Origin: Lachnospiraceae bacterium UBA3632
Lineage (GTDB): Bacteria > Bacillota > Clostridia > Lachnospirales > Lachnospiraceae
Assembly: GCA_002373975.1 (NCBI GenBank)
Contig: DFKZ01000125.1
Span: 1-45,369 of the forward strand
Direction: 5' to 3'
Length of the DNA stretch: 45,369 bases
Part shown: piece after piece, positions 32,796-40,980 of the stretch
Layout of the letters: the number at the start of each line of letters is the position of its first letter
Numbering within the stretch: position 1 is the stretch's first letter
Program-made: the position numbers and the translations under genes
Notes under the pieces: generated by a model
What the model was told of the DNA's origin: nothing
What the model saw: the letters and a program-made list of their open reading frames with translations, nothing else
Database searches by the model: none

Positions 32796-34192
32796 TTTGA
32801 CTGACTTATAAACTGTTCGTCGGATACAGAATCGGCATCAAGAGCGATATAATCATACACTCTGAGTCCGTATGCGGTATTTGACTTAACAATGGCATAT
32901 TCATCATTCTGATATAGAATGGTGATCTGCTTAAAGTCAGCATATCCTTTATTAATATTGTAAACACCTATAAGTGATGCTTTATCTTTCACAACAAACG
33001 TATCTTCATGAGTGCCGAACAGGATATCCCCCGCACTCAGATACTGGTTATCGACGTAATAAAGTCCCTTGGCATCGTCGTAATAATACACAGGAATGGT
33101 AACACTGCTTGCGGTCTTTGTACCGTCCTCGGCATATACCTGCATAAGCACTGTATATGAATCGTTATTCTCCGTTACAAAGTTCTCATCTATCAGGAAA
33201 AATTCCTTTTCAGCTATAGCCGAAACCGGAATCTTAAGACCGGTTTCATCGCCAAGCTCCAGCTCTATATCAAGAAATCTGTCATCCACAAAGCTTACCA
33301 TGGAATTGGTAAATGAAAGTTGAAGGTATGTACCCTTATCGTTGTTTAAAAGATCCACTTTTCCCCAGCTCTCATTCTGATTCTTAAGGAATTTGACCAG
33401 AATGTACTGTTTTTCAAGCAGTTCCTCACCCAGAGCCTTTTCGATCGGGATCACTATGGACCAGTCTTCTCCCGTGTTAAGCTTGTAAACCGTTTCATCC
33501 GCAGAATGAAGCTGATTTGACAGAAGCTGTGTTCTCTGATATTCCTTCTCGTTAAACACCGAATTGTCTATCATCTCCGGAAGCAGCTCTTCATAGCCGT
33601 CATACCAGTATGAAACAATACCCGTATTACCGCTGTAACAATACTGAAGACTGACTGAATTGGTACTTTCGGATGCGGAATTCATGTTGTTCAGAAGCTT
33701 GGTATTCGCAAGCTTGAGAACAGTGTTTTTGAGCGAATACTTAAAACCATACACATCCTCAAAGCTACGTGAATCATAGTTGTGCATGAAATTGATGATA
33801 TCCGTTCTGAATTCCGAGAGTTCCTTATCAGTAAGGCTGTTCTCTCCGAGAGAGAGCGACTCGATATAATCATTAAGCGTTCCTGTCTCGTCAACGGTAT
33901 AAACAAGATCGCCAACAGCCACGCGCTGTCCCTCTCTGGCAAGATAATTTACATATCCCGGAGTGGTATTACCCACAAGAGTTTCATCCCTCAGGATTAT
34001 TCCCCTGTAGATCGTACTGCTGGCAAGTGCACCCTCAACAACCTCATACCTTACGGTATGAGTTCTTCTCAGATAAATAATACCGACTATTATGACATAC
34101 AAAAGTATGGCGCAGAACAGTATCAACGTAATGTTAACACTTCTGCGTCTTTTGAATTTAAATATATTATTATCGTTATTTTCGGGTGCCAA
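32792..34192 (-). CDS. HlyD-like single-pass membrane protein
   Basis: A basic N-terminus (KFKRRRSVN) is followed by one membrane helix at about 19-42. A long extracellular part begins with a lipoyl/HlyD-like barrel segment (TTPGYVNYLAREGQRVAVGDLVYTVD, near residue 75-100). At 466 residues it resembles membrane-fusion proteins, but there is no ABC or other transporter partner nearby and the organism probably has no outer membrane. The start is TTG with GGA 12 bases upstream; no better start exists. It is coupled to YggS by an ATGA overlap and lies in one transcript with sepF, which suggests a role in division or wall work (inference). Confidence 0.75.
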   Translation of the reverse strand: MAPENNDNNIFKFKRRRSVNITLILFCAILLYVIIVGIIYLRRTHTVRYEVVEGALASSTIYRGIILRDETLVGNTTPGYVNYLAREGQRVAVGDLVYTVDETGTLNDYIESLSLGENSLTDKELSEFRTDIINFMHNYDSRSFEDVYGFKYSLKNTVLKLANTKLLNNMNSASESTNSVSLQYCYSGNTGIVSYWYDGYEELLPEMIDNSVFNEKEYQRTQLLSNQLHSADETVYKLNTGEDWSIVIPIEKALGEELLEKQYILVKFLKNQNESWGKVDLLNNDKGTYLQLSFTNSMVSFVDDRFLDIELELGDETGLKIPVSAIAEKEFFLIDENFVTENNDSYTVLMQVYAEDGTKTASSVTIPVYYYDDAKGLYYVDNQYLSAGDILFGTHEDTFVVKDKASLIGVYNINKGYADFKQITILYQNDEYAIVKSNTAYGLRVYDYIALDADSVSDEQFISQSK

Positions 34193-34233
34193 GATATCTA
34201 AAATTCCTTTATTATATACTATTATGTGGCTCT

Positions 34234-34262
34234 CTTATAGATTCACAAAGTGAATCTATAAG
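34234..34262. promoter_or_regulatory. Perfect 13-base inverted repeat upstream of the HlyD-like gene
   Basis: CTTATAGATTCAC, AAA, GTGAATCTATAAG. No T-run follows on either strand. On the minus strand it overlaps a possible -35 (TTGTGA, then 16 bases, then CATAAT) for the HlyD-like gene, so it may be an operator rather than a terminator. Confidence 0.5.
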
Positions 34263-34267
34263 CATCA

Positions 34268-34302
34268 CAACAATAAAACATCCGCAGGATATTTTATTGT
34301 TG
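34268..34302 (-). terminator. Hairpin overlapping the dacA stop codon
   Basis: CAACAATAAAA and TTTTATTGTTG form an 11-base inverted repeat, extended inside by ATCC/GGAT with one mismatch and a GCA loop. The dacA stop codon lies within the stem. No T-run follows on the minus strand, so it is a weak or atypical terminator, or an RNA-protecting 3' hairpin. Confidence 0.5.
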
Positions 34303-35289
34303 CTCTATCATCCCCAGAAGCTTGGTCATGCAGCCGTAAAGATCCTCGGTGCTGACAGCTTTCATCACAACAGAAATATAAGGCTTGTCCTCAGCATCCT
34401 TGGAGTAAAGGATAAGACAATGCCCCGCTGCCTGGGTTGTTCCGGTTTTTCCGCCTATCACGCTGATATTCTGAGGCGGAAAATACGTTCCGGAAATATA
34501 TCCGTTTGTGTTTTTTACGGAAACAGATATCTCTCTTCCGCTGTCTCCGCGATAAGTTGTCTCATACGCGGACATAGAGATGATCTCTTTGAACTCATCA
34601 TATTTAATGCACTCATTAAATATGAGATACATATCATAGGCTGTGGTGTAATGGTCTTCGTCATGCAATCCGTGGGGATTGGTAAAATGTGTGCCTGTTG
34701 CTCCGAGCCTTGCAGCTTCATTGTTCATCAGCCTGACAAACTCATCCAGGCTGCCGGCAATGTTCTCGGCAATGAGTACGGCAACATCATTTGCGGAATG
34801 AAGAAGCAGGAGCCTGAGCGCCTGTGAAAGCGTCATGGAATCCCCTTCCGAAATACCCACCTTCTGTGCTCCGGCATCATCAATCCTGACATTTGAAGAT
34901 GCAACCAGCACCTGATCGGGCTGTCCGTACTTTATAGCAAGGAGCGCAGTCATTATCTTGGTAAGACTGGCGGGATAAAGCTTCTGAAACGCATTACGCG
35001 AATAGATCGGTACCTTATCTCCGGCATTTATTAGTACCGCACTGTCGTATTCGTATGTCAGATAATCCTCATTTTTCAGCACGTCTCCTGTATATACACA
35101 CAGATCGGCCGAAAACGGTTCTGCAAAAGCGCTTTCCGGAGACGGCTCCGATGATATGAGCGAGCCGATGGTTCCGTGTGGAACACTGTAATCCGAATAA
35201 CCGCAGGCACTAAGCAGAATGCATCCGGCGGTAAGTACGACAGATATGATCTTTTTATATAAAGAGTGTGTATTATTTATACATCTCAC
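34294..35289 (-). CDS. dacA: D-alanyl-D-alanine carboxypeptidase, probable lipoprotein
   Basis: Low-molecular-weight penicillin-binding protein (peptidase S11) that trims the terminal D-alanine from peptidoglycan stem peptides. The active-site motifs are S108-L-T-K111 (ASLTKIM), S165-A-N167 (LHSAND) and KTGT in GGKTGTTQ. The N-terminus has a hydrophobic segment ending in LLSAC, a lipobox with C29, so membrane anchoring by lipid is predicted. At 331 residues it lacks most of the C-terminal beta domain of PBP5. The start is GTG, overlapping mgsA by 17 bases. Confidence 0.9.
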   Translation of the reverse strand: MRCINNTHSLYKKIISVVLTAGCILLSACGYSDYSVPHGTIGSLISSEPSPESAFAEPFSADLCVYTGDVLKNEDYLTYEYDSAVLINAGDKVPIYSRNAFQKLYPASLTKIMTALLAIKYGQPDQVLVASSNVRIDDAGAQKVGISEGDSMTLSQALRLLLLHSANDVAVLIAENIAGSLDEFVRLMNNEAARLGATGTHFTNPHGLHDEDHYTTAYDMYLIFNECIKYDEFKEIISMSAYETTYRGDSGREISVSVKNTNGYISGTYFPPQNISVIGGKTGTTQAAGHCLILYSKDAEDKPYISVVMKAVSTEDLYGCMTKLLGMIEQQ

Positions 35290-35668
35290 GCCACTCTAAA
35301 TCTCCTCTGTCAAGCGACTTGATAAGCAGCTCGGCGCTGGCAAGGTTTGTTGCAAGCGGAATATTGTGCATATCACAAAGCTTAACGACATTATTAACAT
35401 CCGGCTCGTGTGACTTGGCACCCACGGGATCTCTGAGGAAGATCACCAGGTCAATCTGGTTGCATTCGATCTGTGAACCGATCTGCTGCATTCCGCCGAG
35501 ATGACCGGCCAGCGCTTTGTGGATAGTGAGGTTGGTCACTTCCTCGATAAGCCTTCCGGTGGTTCCTGTCGCATAGAGCTCGTTTTTGCTTAAGATCCCC
35601 TTGTAAGCTATACAGAAATTCTGCATCAGCTTCTTTTTTGCGTCATGCGCAATAAGCGCAATATTCAT
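35273..35668 (-). CDS. mgsA: Methylglyoxal synthase MgsA
   Basis: Converts dihydroxyacetone phosphate to methylglyoxal, an overflow bypass when sugar phosphates build up. Diagnostic segments are IALIAHDAKKK at the N-terminus, GTTGRLIEE near residue 55, FLRDPVGAKSHEPDV near 97 and NIPLATNLASAE. At 131 residues it is shorter than E. coli MgsA (152) but complete in these blocks. It is preceded by a GGAGG site, 27 bases after rodA. rodA-mgsA adjacency is common in clostridia. Confidence 0.95.
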   Translation of the reverse strand: MNIALIAHDAKKKLMQNFCIAYKGILSKNELYATGTTGRLIEEVTNLTIHKALAGHLGGMQQIGSQIECNQIDLVIFLRDPVGAKSHEPDVNNVVKLCDMHNIPLATNLASAELLIKSLDRGDLEWREMYK

Positions 35669-35695
35669 ACCCCATTTACCTCCAATACCTTTTTA

Positions 35696-36835
35696 TCATA
35701 AAACATCAAGGCCATTCGCATTTCCCCTTTTAACCTGCGTCCTGACATTTATTACAATTCCCATTCCCGCAAACAATGTGAGAAGCGACGTAAGTCCGTA
35801 ACTCACAAAAGGAAGCGGAAGCCCCGTATTGGGTATAATAAATGTGGCAACCCCGATGTTTATAAAACTCTGAAATCCTATAAGTCCCCCGGTTGCTCCG
35901 GCTATGATCGAGCCTCCGGTATCCGGTGCCCTTCGCCCTATACTGATACATTCAAGAGCGATCAAAAACAACAGAACTATAACAAGAACACTCCCCTTAA
36001 ATCCGAACTCTTCGCCAATGATGGCAAAAATGAAGTCCGTCTGGTCCTCATCAAGGAAATTACCGTTTTTAACGGATGTTATCTCATTATTACGGTATCC
36101 TTTTCCGTCAAGCTGACCCGAGGCGATGGCGGTAACCGAATTGGTCTGCTGATAAACAAGTTCAGGGTAGCTTTCCGGATCCTGGAAGGACAGGATTCTC
36201 TCCATCTGATAGCTCTCAAGCACAGTGCTTCCGGGCTTCATGGCGATAGAAATAAAGATCGCGACAGCAGGTATGACAATTGCCAGTATCCCAAGTATTA
36301 TCCTGAATCTGAGCTTGCCGGCAAACATTATCACCGCAAAGATCAGCGTGAGCATAATAGTTGTGGAAAGATCGGGCTGCCTGTACACCAGTGCTATCGG
36401 AACAAGTGCCAAAAGCACACACAAAGCTATCGAGCGGAAAGAATTAAACTTTTCCCTCATTTTCATAATAAACTGTGCAAAGAATAAAATCAATAAAATT
36501 TTGGAAAGTTCGGAGGGCTGGAACTTGATAGAGCCTATCTTCAGCCATCTCTGTGCATTATGGGATGAATCACCCATAAACAGTACCATAAGTAGCAGCG
36601 CGGTATTGACACCGTATATTATCCAGTAAAACTTAAGAATAAAATGATAATCTATAAAGGAAAGCAGGATCATAACCACAAATCCGGCTATGGCACCGTA
36701 CATCTGCTTCCTAAACAGACTAGGTTCAGCGCTGCCCACAGCAAACACACCCATTGTCGCGATGCCCGCAACAAGGAGTATCAGCCAGAAATCATAATCC
36801 TTTACCTTAAATGGTTTAAAAAACTTAATAGGCAT
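35696..36835 (-). CDS. rodA: Peptidoglycan glycosyltransferase RodA (SEDS family)
   Basis: Polymerises lipid II into glycan strands in the elongation complex with PBP2 and MreBCD. Polytopic, with about ten hydrophobic helices. SEDS motifs are visible: NAQRWLKIGSIKFQPSELSKI near residue 93-113, the YRQPDLSTTIML block near 151, and the late PFVSYGLTSLLTLFAGMGIV. At 379 residues it is typical. RodA rather than FtsW is inferred from the mre-PBP2 neighbourhood. It overlaps minC by 11 bases, and a GGAG site inside minC supports the start. Confidence 0.92.
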   Translation of the reverse strand: MPIKFFKPFKVKDYDFWLILLVAGIATMGVFAVGSAEPSLFRKQMYGAIAGFVVMILLSFIDYHFILKFYWIIYGVNTALLLMVLFMGDSSHNAQRWLKIGSIKFQPSELSKILLILFFAQFIMKMREKFNSFRSIALCVLLALVPIALVYRQPDLSTTIMLTLIFAVIMFAGKLRFRIILGILAIVIPAVAIFISIAMKPGSTVLESYQMERILSFQDPESYPELVYQQTNSVTAIASGQLDGKGYRNNEITSVKNGNFLDEDQTDFIFAIIGEEFGFKGSVLVIVLLFLIALECISIGRRAPDTGGSIIAGATGGLIGFQSFINIGVATFIIPNTGLPLPFVSYGLTSLLTLFAGMGIVINVRTQVKRGNANGLDVL

Positions 36836-37508
36836 AGTTTGTCTCCAGCGCCGATCTGCTCAGGTTCTCAAATACTATTCCCGTACCGCTTTCCCTTGCT
36901 ATCTTGGGAAGTATCTTATGCTTGATCCCCCACTTCGGTTTAACCTCCGGGATATACTCGGACTGTCTGATAAGCAGGTCTTCGGGTGACATTTCAAGAG
37001 CTATGACAAAGATATCTTCATCCGTTTCATTGCCCATGCCTGCATGAACAGTGCCGTATAATCCTCCCAGCACAATTACGCTGCCTTTACTCTCTATATA
37101 ACACCCCGGATTGACATCCCCTATGATAACCACGCTGTCATCAAAAAACAGAGTCTGTCCGTCGGTAACGGAAGCTTTATAGAATCTTCCACCCTCTCCG
37201 GGGTTATACTTTGATTCTATCTGCCTGATAGCCTTTATATACCTTGCATTGTTTTCCTCTTCATCATCAACAATACAGAGCACATTGAGCTGACAATTGG
37301 CGCCTATAAGGTCTACAACTATCTGTTCTTCCTCCGGTGTCAGATATCTGCCGATTATAGAAAGTGCCACGGTAGCATCACCGAAAAAATGACTTCCCTC
37401 GGCAAATTTTCTTCCTATTTCGCTGCAGATATCGCTGAAATCCGCATCCGGAGAAAGAATGAGTCTTATTCCGTTTTTGAAGCTTTTAACAATTACTATT
37501 TCACTCAT
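36825..37508 (-). CDS. minC: Septum-site inhibitor MinC
   Basis: Inhibits FtsZ polymerisation. The N-terminal FtsZ-binding domain (about 1-100) is followed by a C-terminal beta-helix (about 106-175) with VIIGDVNPGCYIESKGSVIVLGGLYGTVHAG. In other MinC proteins the RSGQ motif at the start of the beta-helix is important for MinD binding; here it reads TDGQ (115-118). After the helix there is an unusual extension of about 50 residues (ILPKIARESGTGIVFENLS). minD and minE, which normally follow, are absent: rodA begins inside the end of this gene. Localisation by the usual MinD route is therefore doubtful. Confidence 0.9.
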   Translation of the reverse strand: MSEIVIVKSFKNGIRLILSPDADFSDICSEIGRKFAEGSHFFGDATVALSIIGRYLTPEEEQIVVDLIGANCQLNVLCIVDDEEENNARYIKAIRQIESKYNPGEGGRFYKASVTDGQTLFFDDSVVIIGDVNPGCYIESKGSVIVLGGLYGTVHAGMGNETDEDIFVIALEMSPEDLLIRQSEYIPEVKPKWGIKHKILPKIARESGTGIVFENLSRSALETNYAY

Positions 37509-37531
37509 TTATTGTATCCTTTTTGTATAGG

Positions 37532-37554
37532 CTCGCTGCATAATACGCAGCGAG
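37532..37554 (-). terminator. Hairpin between PBP2 and minC
   Basis: CTCGCTGC, 7-base loop, GCAGCGAG: a perfect 8-pair stem in the 50-base PBP2-minC gap. No T-run follows on the minus strand, so it is more likely an attenuating or mRNA-processing hairpin than a full terminator. Confidence 0.4.
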
Positions 37555-37558
37555 TTAT

Positions 37559-40459
37559 TTAGAACTCATTTGTGATTCCGGCGTCAGGTGAATCCGCAGT
37601 ACCGTTTATCAGATCTTCCGATTCAACCAGGCCGAAGTAATACTTATAGACGTCTCTTGCAAGCTGCGCTGCATAGTCTGATGAATAACCGAAGGGGATC
37701 CTCACCGCCATGGCAATCTCGGGATTCTGGTAGGGAGCATAGCTTACGAAAAGAGCGTGGTTTGGTCTTGAGGTTGACTGCTGCGCTGTTCCCGTCTTTC
37801 CGGCCACATCAACGCTTATATCGTTAAAATATGCCTTGTTTTCCACAACCGCTCTCATACCGCTGTGGATCACGTTCCAATATTCTTCGGGAATATCCAC
37901 TCTGTTTCTGAGAACGGGCTCCGATTCATAAACAACCATTCCGTCGGAACGTGCAATCTTATCTATCAATGTAAGATCATATACATAACCGTTATTTGCT
38001 ATGGCAGTAACATATCTTGCTATCTGTGATGTTGTATAGCTGTTGGTTCCCTGTCCGATGGATGAACGAACTGCGTCATTATCCGACACATCCGGTTCAT
38101 ACTCGGATATTTCCACTCCGGATTTCTGCGTCAGTCCAAAAAGATCCGCATATTCATACAGCACTCCGAGACCGTCCTCATCGTTATATATACCCGATCT
38201 GGTGGCGAGCCTGTATCCCACTTCATAGAAATAATAGTTACACGAATCTCTTATAGCCGTCTGGGTTGTTTCATTTCCATGGCCCCACACATTCCAGCAT
38301 TTAGGCGAAGGCGTGATCTCTTCAAATGTACCCTTGCAATTAATCGATTCCCTGGTACTTATAACACCTTCCATAAGGCCTGCGGTTGTGGTTACTATCT
38401 TGAATGTTGAACCGGGGGCCGCCTTGTACTGCGTGGAAAAATTAAGAAGCGGTGATGATTTATCGTTTGTGAGCTTCTCGTAATATTCGGCATTAACAGA
38501 GTTTGCCATCATGTTATTGTTATAGCCCGGATATGATACCATAGCCAGCACTTCACCGTTATTAACATCAGTGATCACAACCGAAGCATTACATGGATCA
38601 AGTGCAAGCTGAGCAGGTGTGATATCAATGTTTTTTATCCTGTTCATCATAAACTGATAAGCAGTTATCGATCCGCTTTTTATTCTCTCGATCTCGGATA
38701 TAGGTATGGTGCAGGCATCCTGTTCATAGAGAAGCATGCATACCTGCCGGCCCGTAATGCGGTCATTCAAAAGCATGTATTTATAAAATTTCTTCTGAAA
38801 TTCCTTATTACCGTCGCAGATATCTATGATCTTATCCGCTATCGCAGAAAAGATCTCCTCCGATGAAGGGTAATTATTCTCAATTTCAAGCTTTGTCGTA
38901 TCTACCCAGTTCATCGATATACAATAATCGATATATTCCCCGAGACTGATAGTCTCGTCCGTGGTCCAGGCAATATATGTTTTATCCTTCAGATCTATCC
39001 TGTCAGGATCGATAACACCGTTTTTATAGAGAAGGCTCACTATATTACTCTGGTATACCTGCATTTCATTGCTGAGCCGGTTATATGGGTTTCTGTTGTA
39101 ATAAAGCTCATCGGTTATCCGGTTATAGGCTTCGTTCTTGTATGTAATATAAGCCGCATATACTTCTCTTTCCGTGGGATTTGCATCCTCGGATTCGAAG
39201 TGCTTGATATCGACGATATTATTGTTTATAACGGCAAAATAAACATCATAGATGGGGATCTTGATGTTTGAACTCGTATCATGCGGTCCGGGAATGTATT
39301 CTTTTGCATTTATTATCTTGGAAGCCACGAGGCCTGCCAGCTTCTGCTCTACTATTGAGTAAACCGCAATGGTAAGATCCTTATCAATGCTTAGGTATAC
39401 ATCCTGCCCCGGTGAAGGTTCTTTTTGTTCAAGCACAGATATAACTTTACCGGTGTTGTTTACCATCACCTTTTCATATCCCTTGATACCGTGAAGTGTT
39501 GTTTCAAGTGAGCTTTCAATTCCTCCCTTTCCGACAACATCATTGATGGAATATGTATAACTGTCCACGCCTTCATCAAGAAGCCTTTGATTCAGGGCAT
39601 CAAGTTCATCGGATGATATCTTTCCGGTATATCCGAGAATATGAGCAAAATATGCGCTGTCAACATATCTTCTGACCGTATCTTCCTCGATGGTAACTCC
39701 GGGAAGGACATCGGAATTTTCAAGTATTACCGCAACTGTCTCCTCACAGACATCCGTAGCTACAGTCGTTTTCATATACTTCCTGAAAGACGTCTGACTC
39801 ATTGCAAATCTGATGGTAACCAGCTTAAGCCATTCATCTGCGGTATATCCTTCCCCCGGCAGCCAGGGTGATTTATTGTCATCCGGAGTCTCATACTGTC
39901 CGATTGAATAAAAAAAGCCTTTTCCGCTCGGCCTGCTCAGATAGATCATAATGTCCAGAGGTGTGGACGCCAGCTCTTCCTCCGTAAGATCATCTGCGCT
40001 TAAATGGTCATATACATCTGCAAGAAACCTTTTAAGAGAAGCTCCCTGAGTATTAAAAACAAATTCTCCGTCCTGGTCGACGCTGATCTTAAAATCCATG
40101 CTTATATCATCGCCGTTTTTTTCGATAAAACCAATAAGAGAATACAAAAGAGCGTTGAGCTCACGATTCTTTTTACTTCCCGAGGATTCAAAAGTATCCT
40201 CGATCTTAACAGAATATGCCAGTTCATTGTAGGCAAGAAGATTTCCGTTTCTGTCGTAGATATTTCCTCTGGTGGAGACTATCTCTCTGCTCTTTTCCTG
40301 CTGCAGAACGAAATTGTCCAGGTAATCCTGTCCGCGGATTATCTGCAGAACATAACAGCGGTACAAAAGTACACCGCCCATTACGGCGATTATTGCCCAC
40401 AGTATCGTTAACCTGTTGGTGAATATGCTTATTATTCTCTCTCGTAAATGATAGAACAA
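37559..40459 (-). CDS. mrdA: Penicillin-binding protein 2 (elongation transpeptidase), enlarged
   Basis: Class B PBP that cross-links peptidoglycan in the elongasome. It has an N-terminal helix (about 16-40) and a dimerisation/pedestal domain (55-340, with RGNIYDRNG at 64-72). The transpeptidase domain carries S684-T-F-K687, S739-C-N741 and K888-T-G890. At 966 residues it is about 250-300 longer than usual. The extra part, about 375-620, interrupts the transpeptidase domain between its first strand/helix (VYLSIDKDLTIAVYSIVEQKL) and ASVVITDVNNGEVLAMVSYPG. The start is TTG directly after the mreD stop (TAATTG), with GAGG 8 bases upstream. Confidence 0.93.
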   Translation of the reverse strand: MFYHLRERIISIFTNRLTILWAIIAVMGGVLLYRCYVLQIIRGQDYLDNFVLQQEKSREIVSTRGNIYDRNGNLLAYNELAYSVKIEDTFESSGSKKNRELNALLYSLIGFIEKNGDDISMDFKISVDQDGEFVFNTQGASLKRFLADVYDHLSADDLTEEELASTPLDIMIYLSRPSGKGFFYSIGQYETPDDNKSPWLPGEGYTADEWLKLVTIRFAMSQTSFRKYMKTTVATDVCEETVAVILENSDVLPGVTIEEDTVRRYVDSAYFAHILGYTGKISSDELDALNQRLLDEGVDSYTYSINDVVGKGGIESSLETTLHGIKGYEKVMVNNTGKVISVLEQKEPSPGQDVYLSIDKDLTIAVYSIVEQKLAGLVASKIINAKEYIPGPHDTSSNIKIPIYDVYFAVINNNIVDIKHFESEDANPTEREVYAAYITYKNEAYNRITDELYYNRNPYNRLSNEMQVYQSNIVSLLYKNGVIDPDRIDLKDKTYIAWTTDETISLGEYIDYCISMNWVDTTKLEIENNYPSSEEIFSAIADKIIDICDGNKEFQKKFYKYMLLNDRITGRQVCMLLYEQDACTIPISEIERIKSGSITAYQFMMNRIKNIDITPAQLALDPCNASVVITDVNNGEVLAMVSYPGYNNNMMANSVNAEYYEKLTNDKSSPLLNFSTQYKAAPGSTFKIVTTTAGLMEGVISTRESINCKGTFEEITPSPKCWNVWGHGNETTQTAIRDSCNYYFYEVGYRLATRSGIYNDEDGLGVLYEYADLFGLTQKSGVEISEYEPDVSDNDAVRSSIGQGTNSYTTSQIARYVTAIANNGYVYDLTLIDKIARSDGMVVYESEPVLRNRVDIPEEYWNVIHSGMRAVVENKAYFNDISVDVAGKTGTAQQSTSRPNHALFVSYAPYQNPEIAMAVRIPFGYSSDYAAQLARDVYKYYFGLVESEDLINGTADSPDAGITNEF

Positions 40460-40972
40460 TTAACTTGCCTCTTTTTTCTTGGAAGACTTTTCGAATGCAT
40501 TAAAAATGACAACAATTATAGGATAGATCAAAAGAGTGAGAACTATCGTATAAAGTATCTCGGGAAGAATAATATGTATCAGATAATACCCGAAATGAAG
40601 CCTTCCCCTTATAAGATATGTGAATATATATTCCAGAACAGATCCTGTTATATTGCTGAGTGATATAAGTCCCAAGGGAAGCTTGATATCTTCGGGATAA
40701 TATATTCCGCAGAATTTCCCGTTTATGTATCCGATATACATCAGAATAAGCGCGTGAAGCCCGATGACGTTTCCAAAAAAAACATCAAACAGTATCCCGA
40801 GCACAAAGCCGGTTATAACGCCCGCTCTCTCTCCATGCATAAATCCGTATATGCTGGTGATCAAAAGGATAAGATTCGGTACGATCCCACCAATATTAAG
40901 CTTTGTAAATACACAGCACTGGAGCAAAAACAGAATAAATGCACCAATTACCATTACAGCTTTTCGAAGCAT
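40460..40972 (-). CDS. mreD: Rod-shape membrane protein MreD
   Basis: Small polytopic elongasome protein. About five hydrophobic helices fill the 170 residues, for example VMVIGAFILFLLQCCVF and NLILLITSIYGFMHGERAGVITGFVLGILFD, the latter matching the conserved MreD core. It lies 8 bases after mreC, and its stop codon abuts the PBP2 start. Identity rests on membrane topology, the GE..G..xGxxxGxxxD pattern and the mreC-PBP2 position. Confidence 0.9.
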   Translation of the reverse strand: MLRKAVMVIGAFILFLLQCCVFTKLNIGGIVPNLILLITSIYGFMHGERAGVITGFVLGILFDVFFGNVIGLHALILMYIGYINGKFCGIYYPEDIKLPLGLISLSNITGSVLEYIFTYLIRGRLHFGYYLIHIILPEILYTIVLTLLIYPIIVVIFNAFEKSSKKKEAS

Positions 40973-40980
40973 TAAGCACC

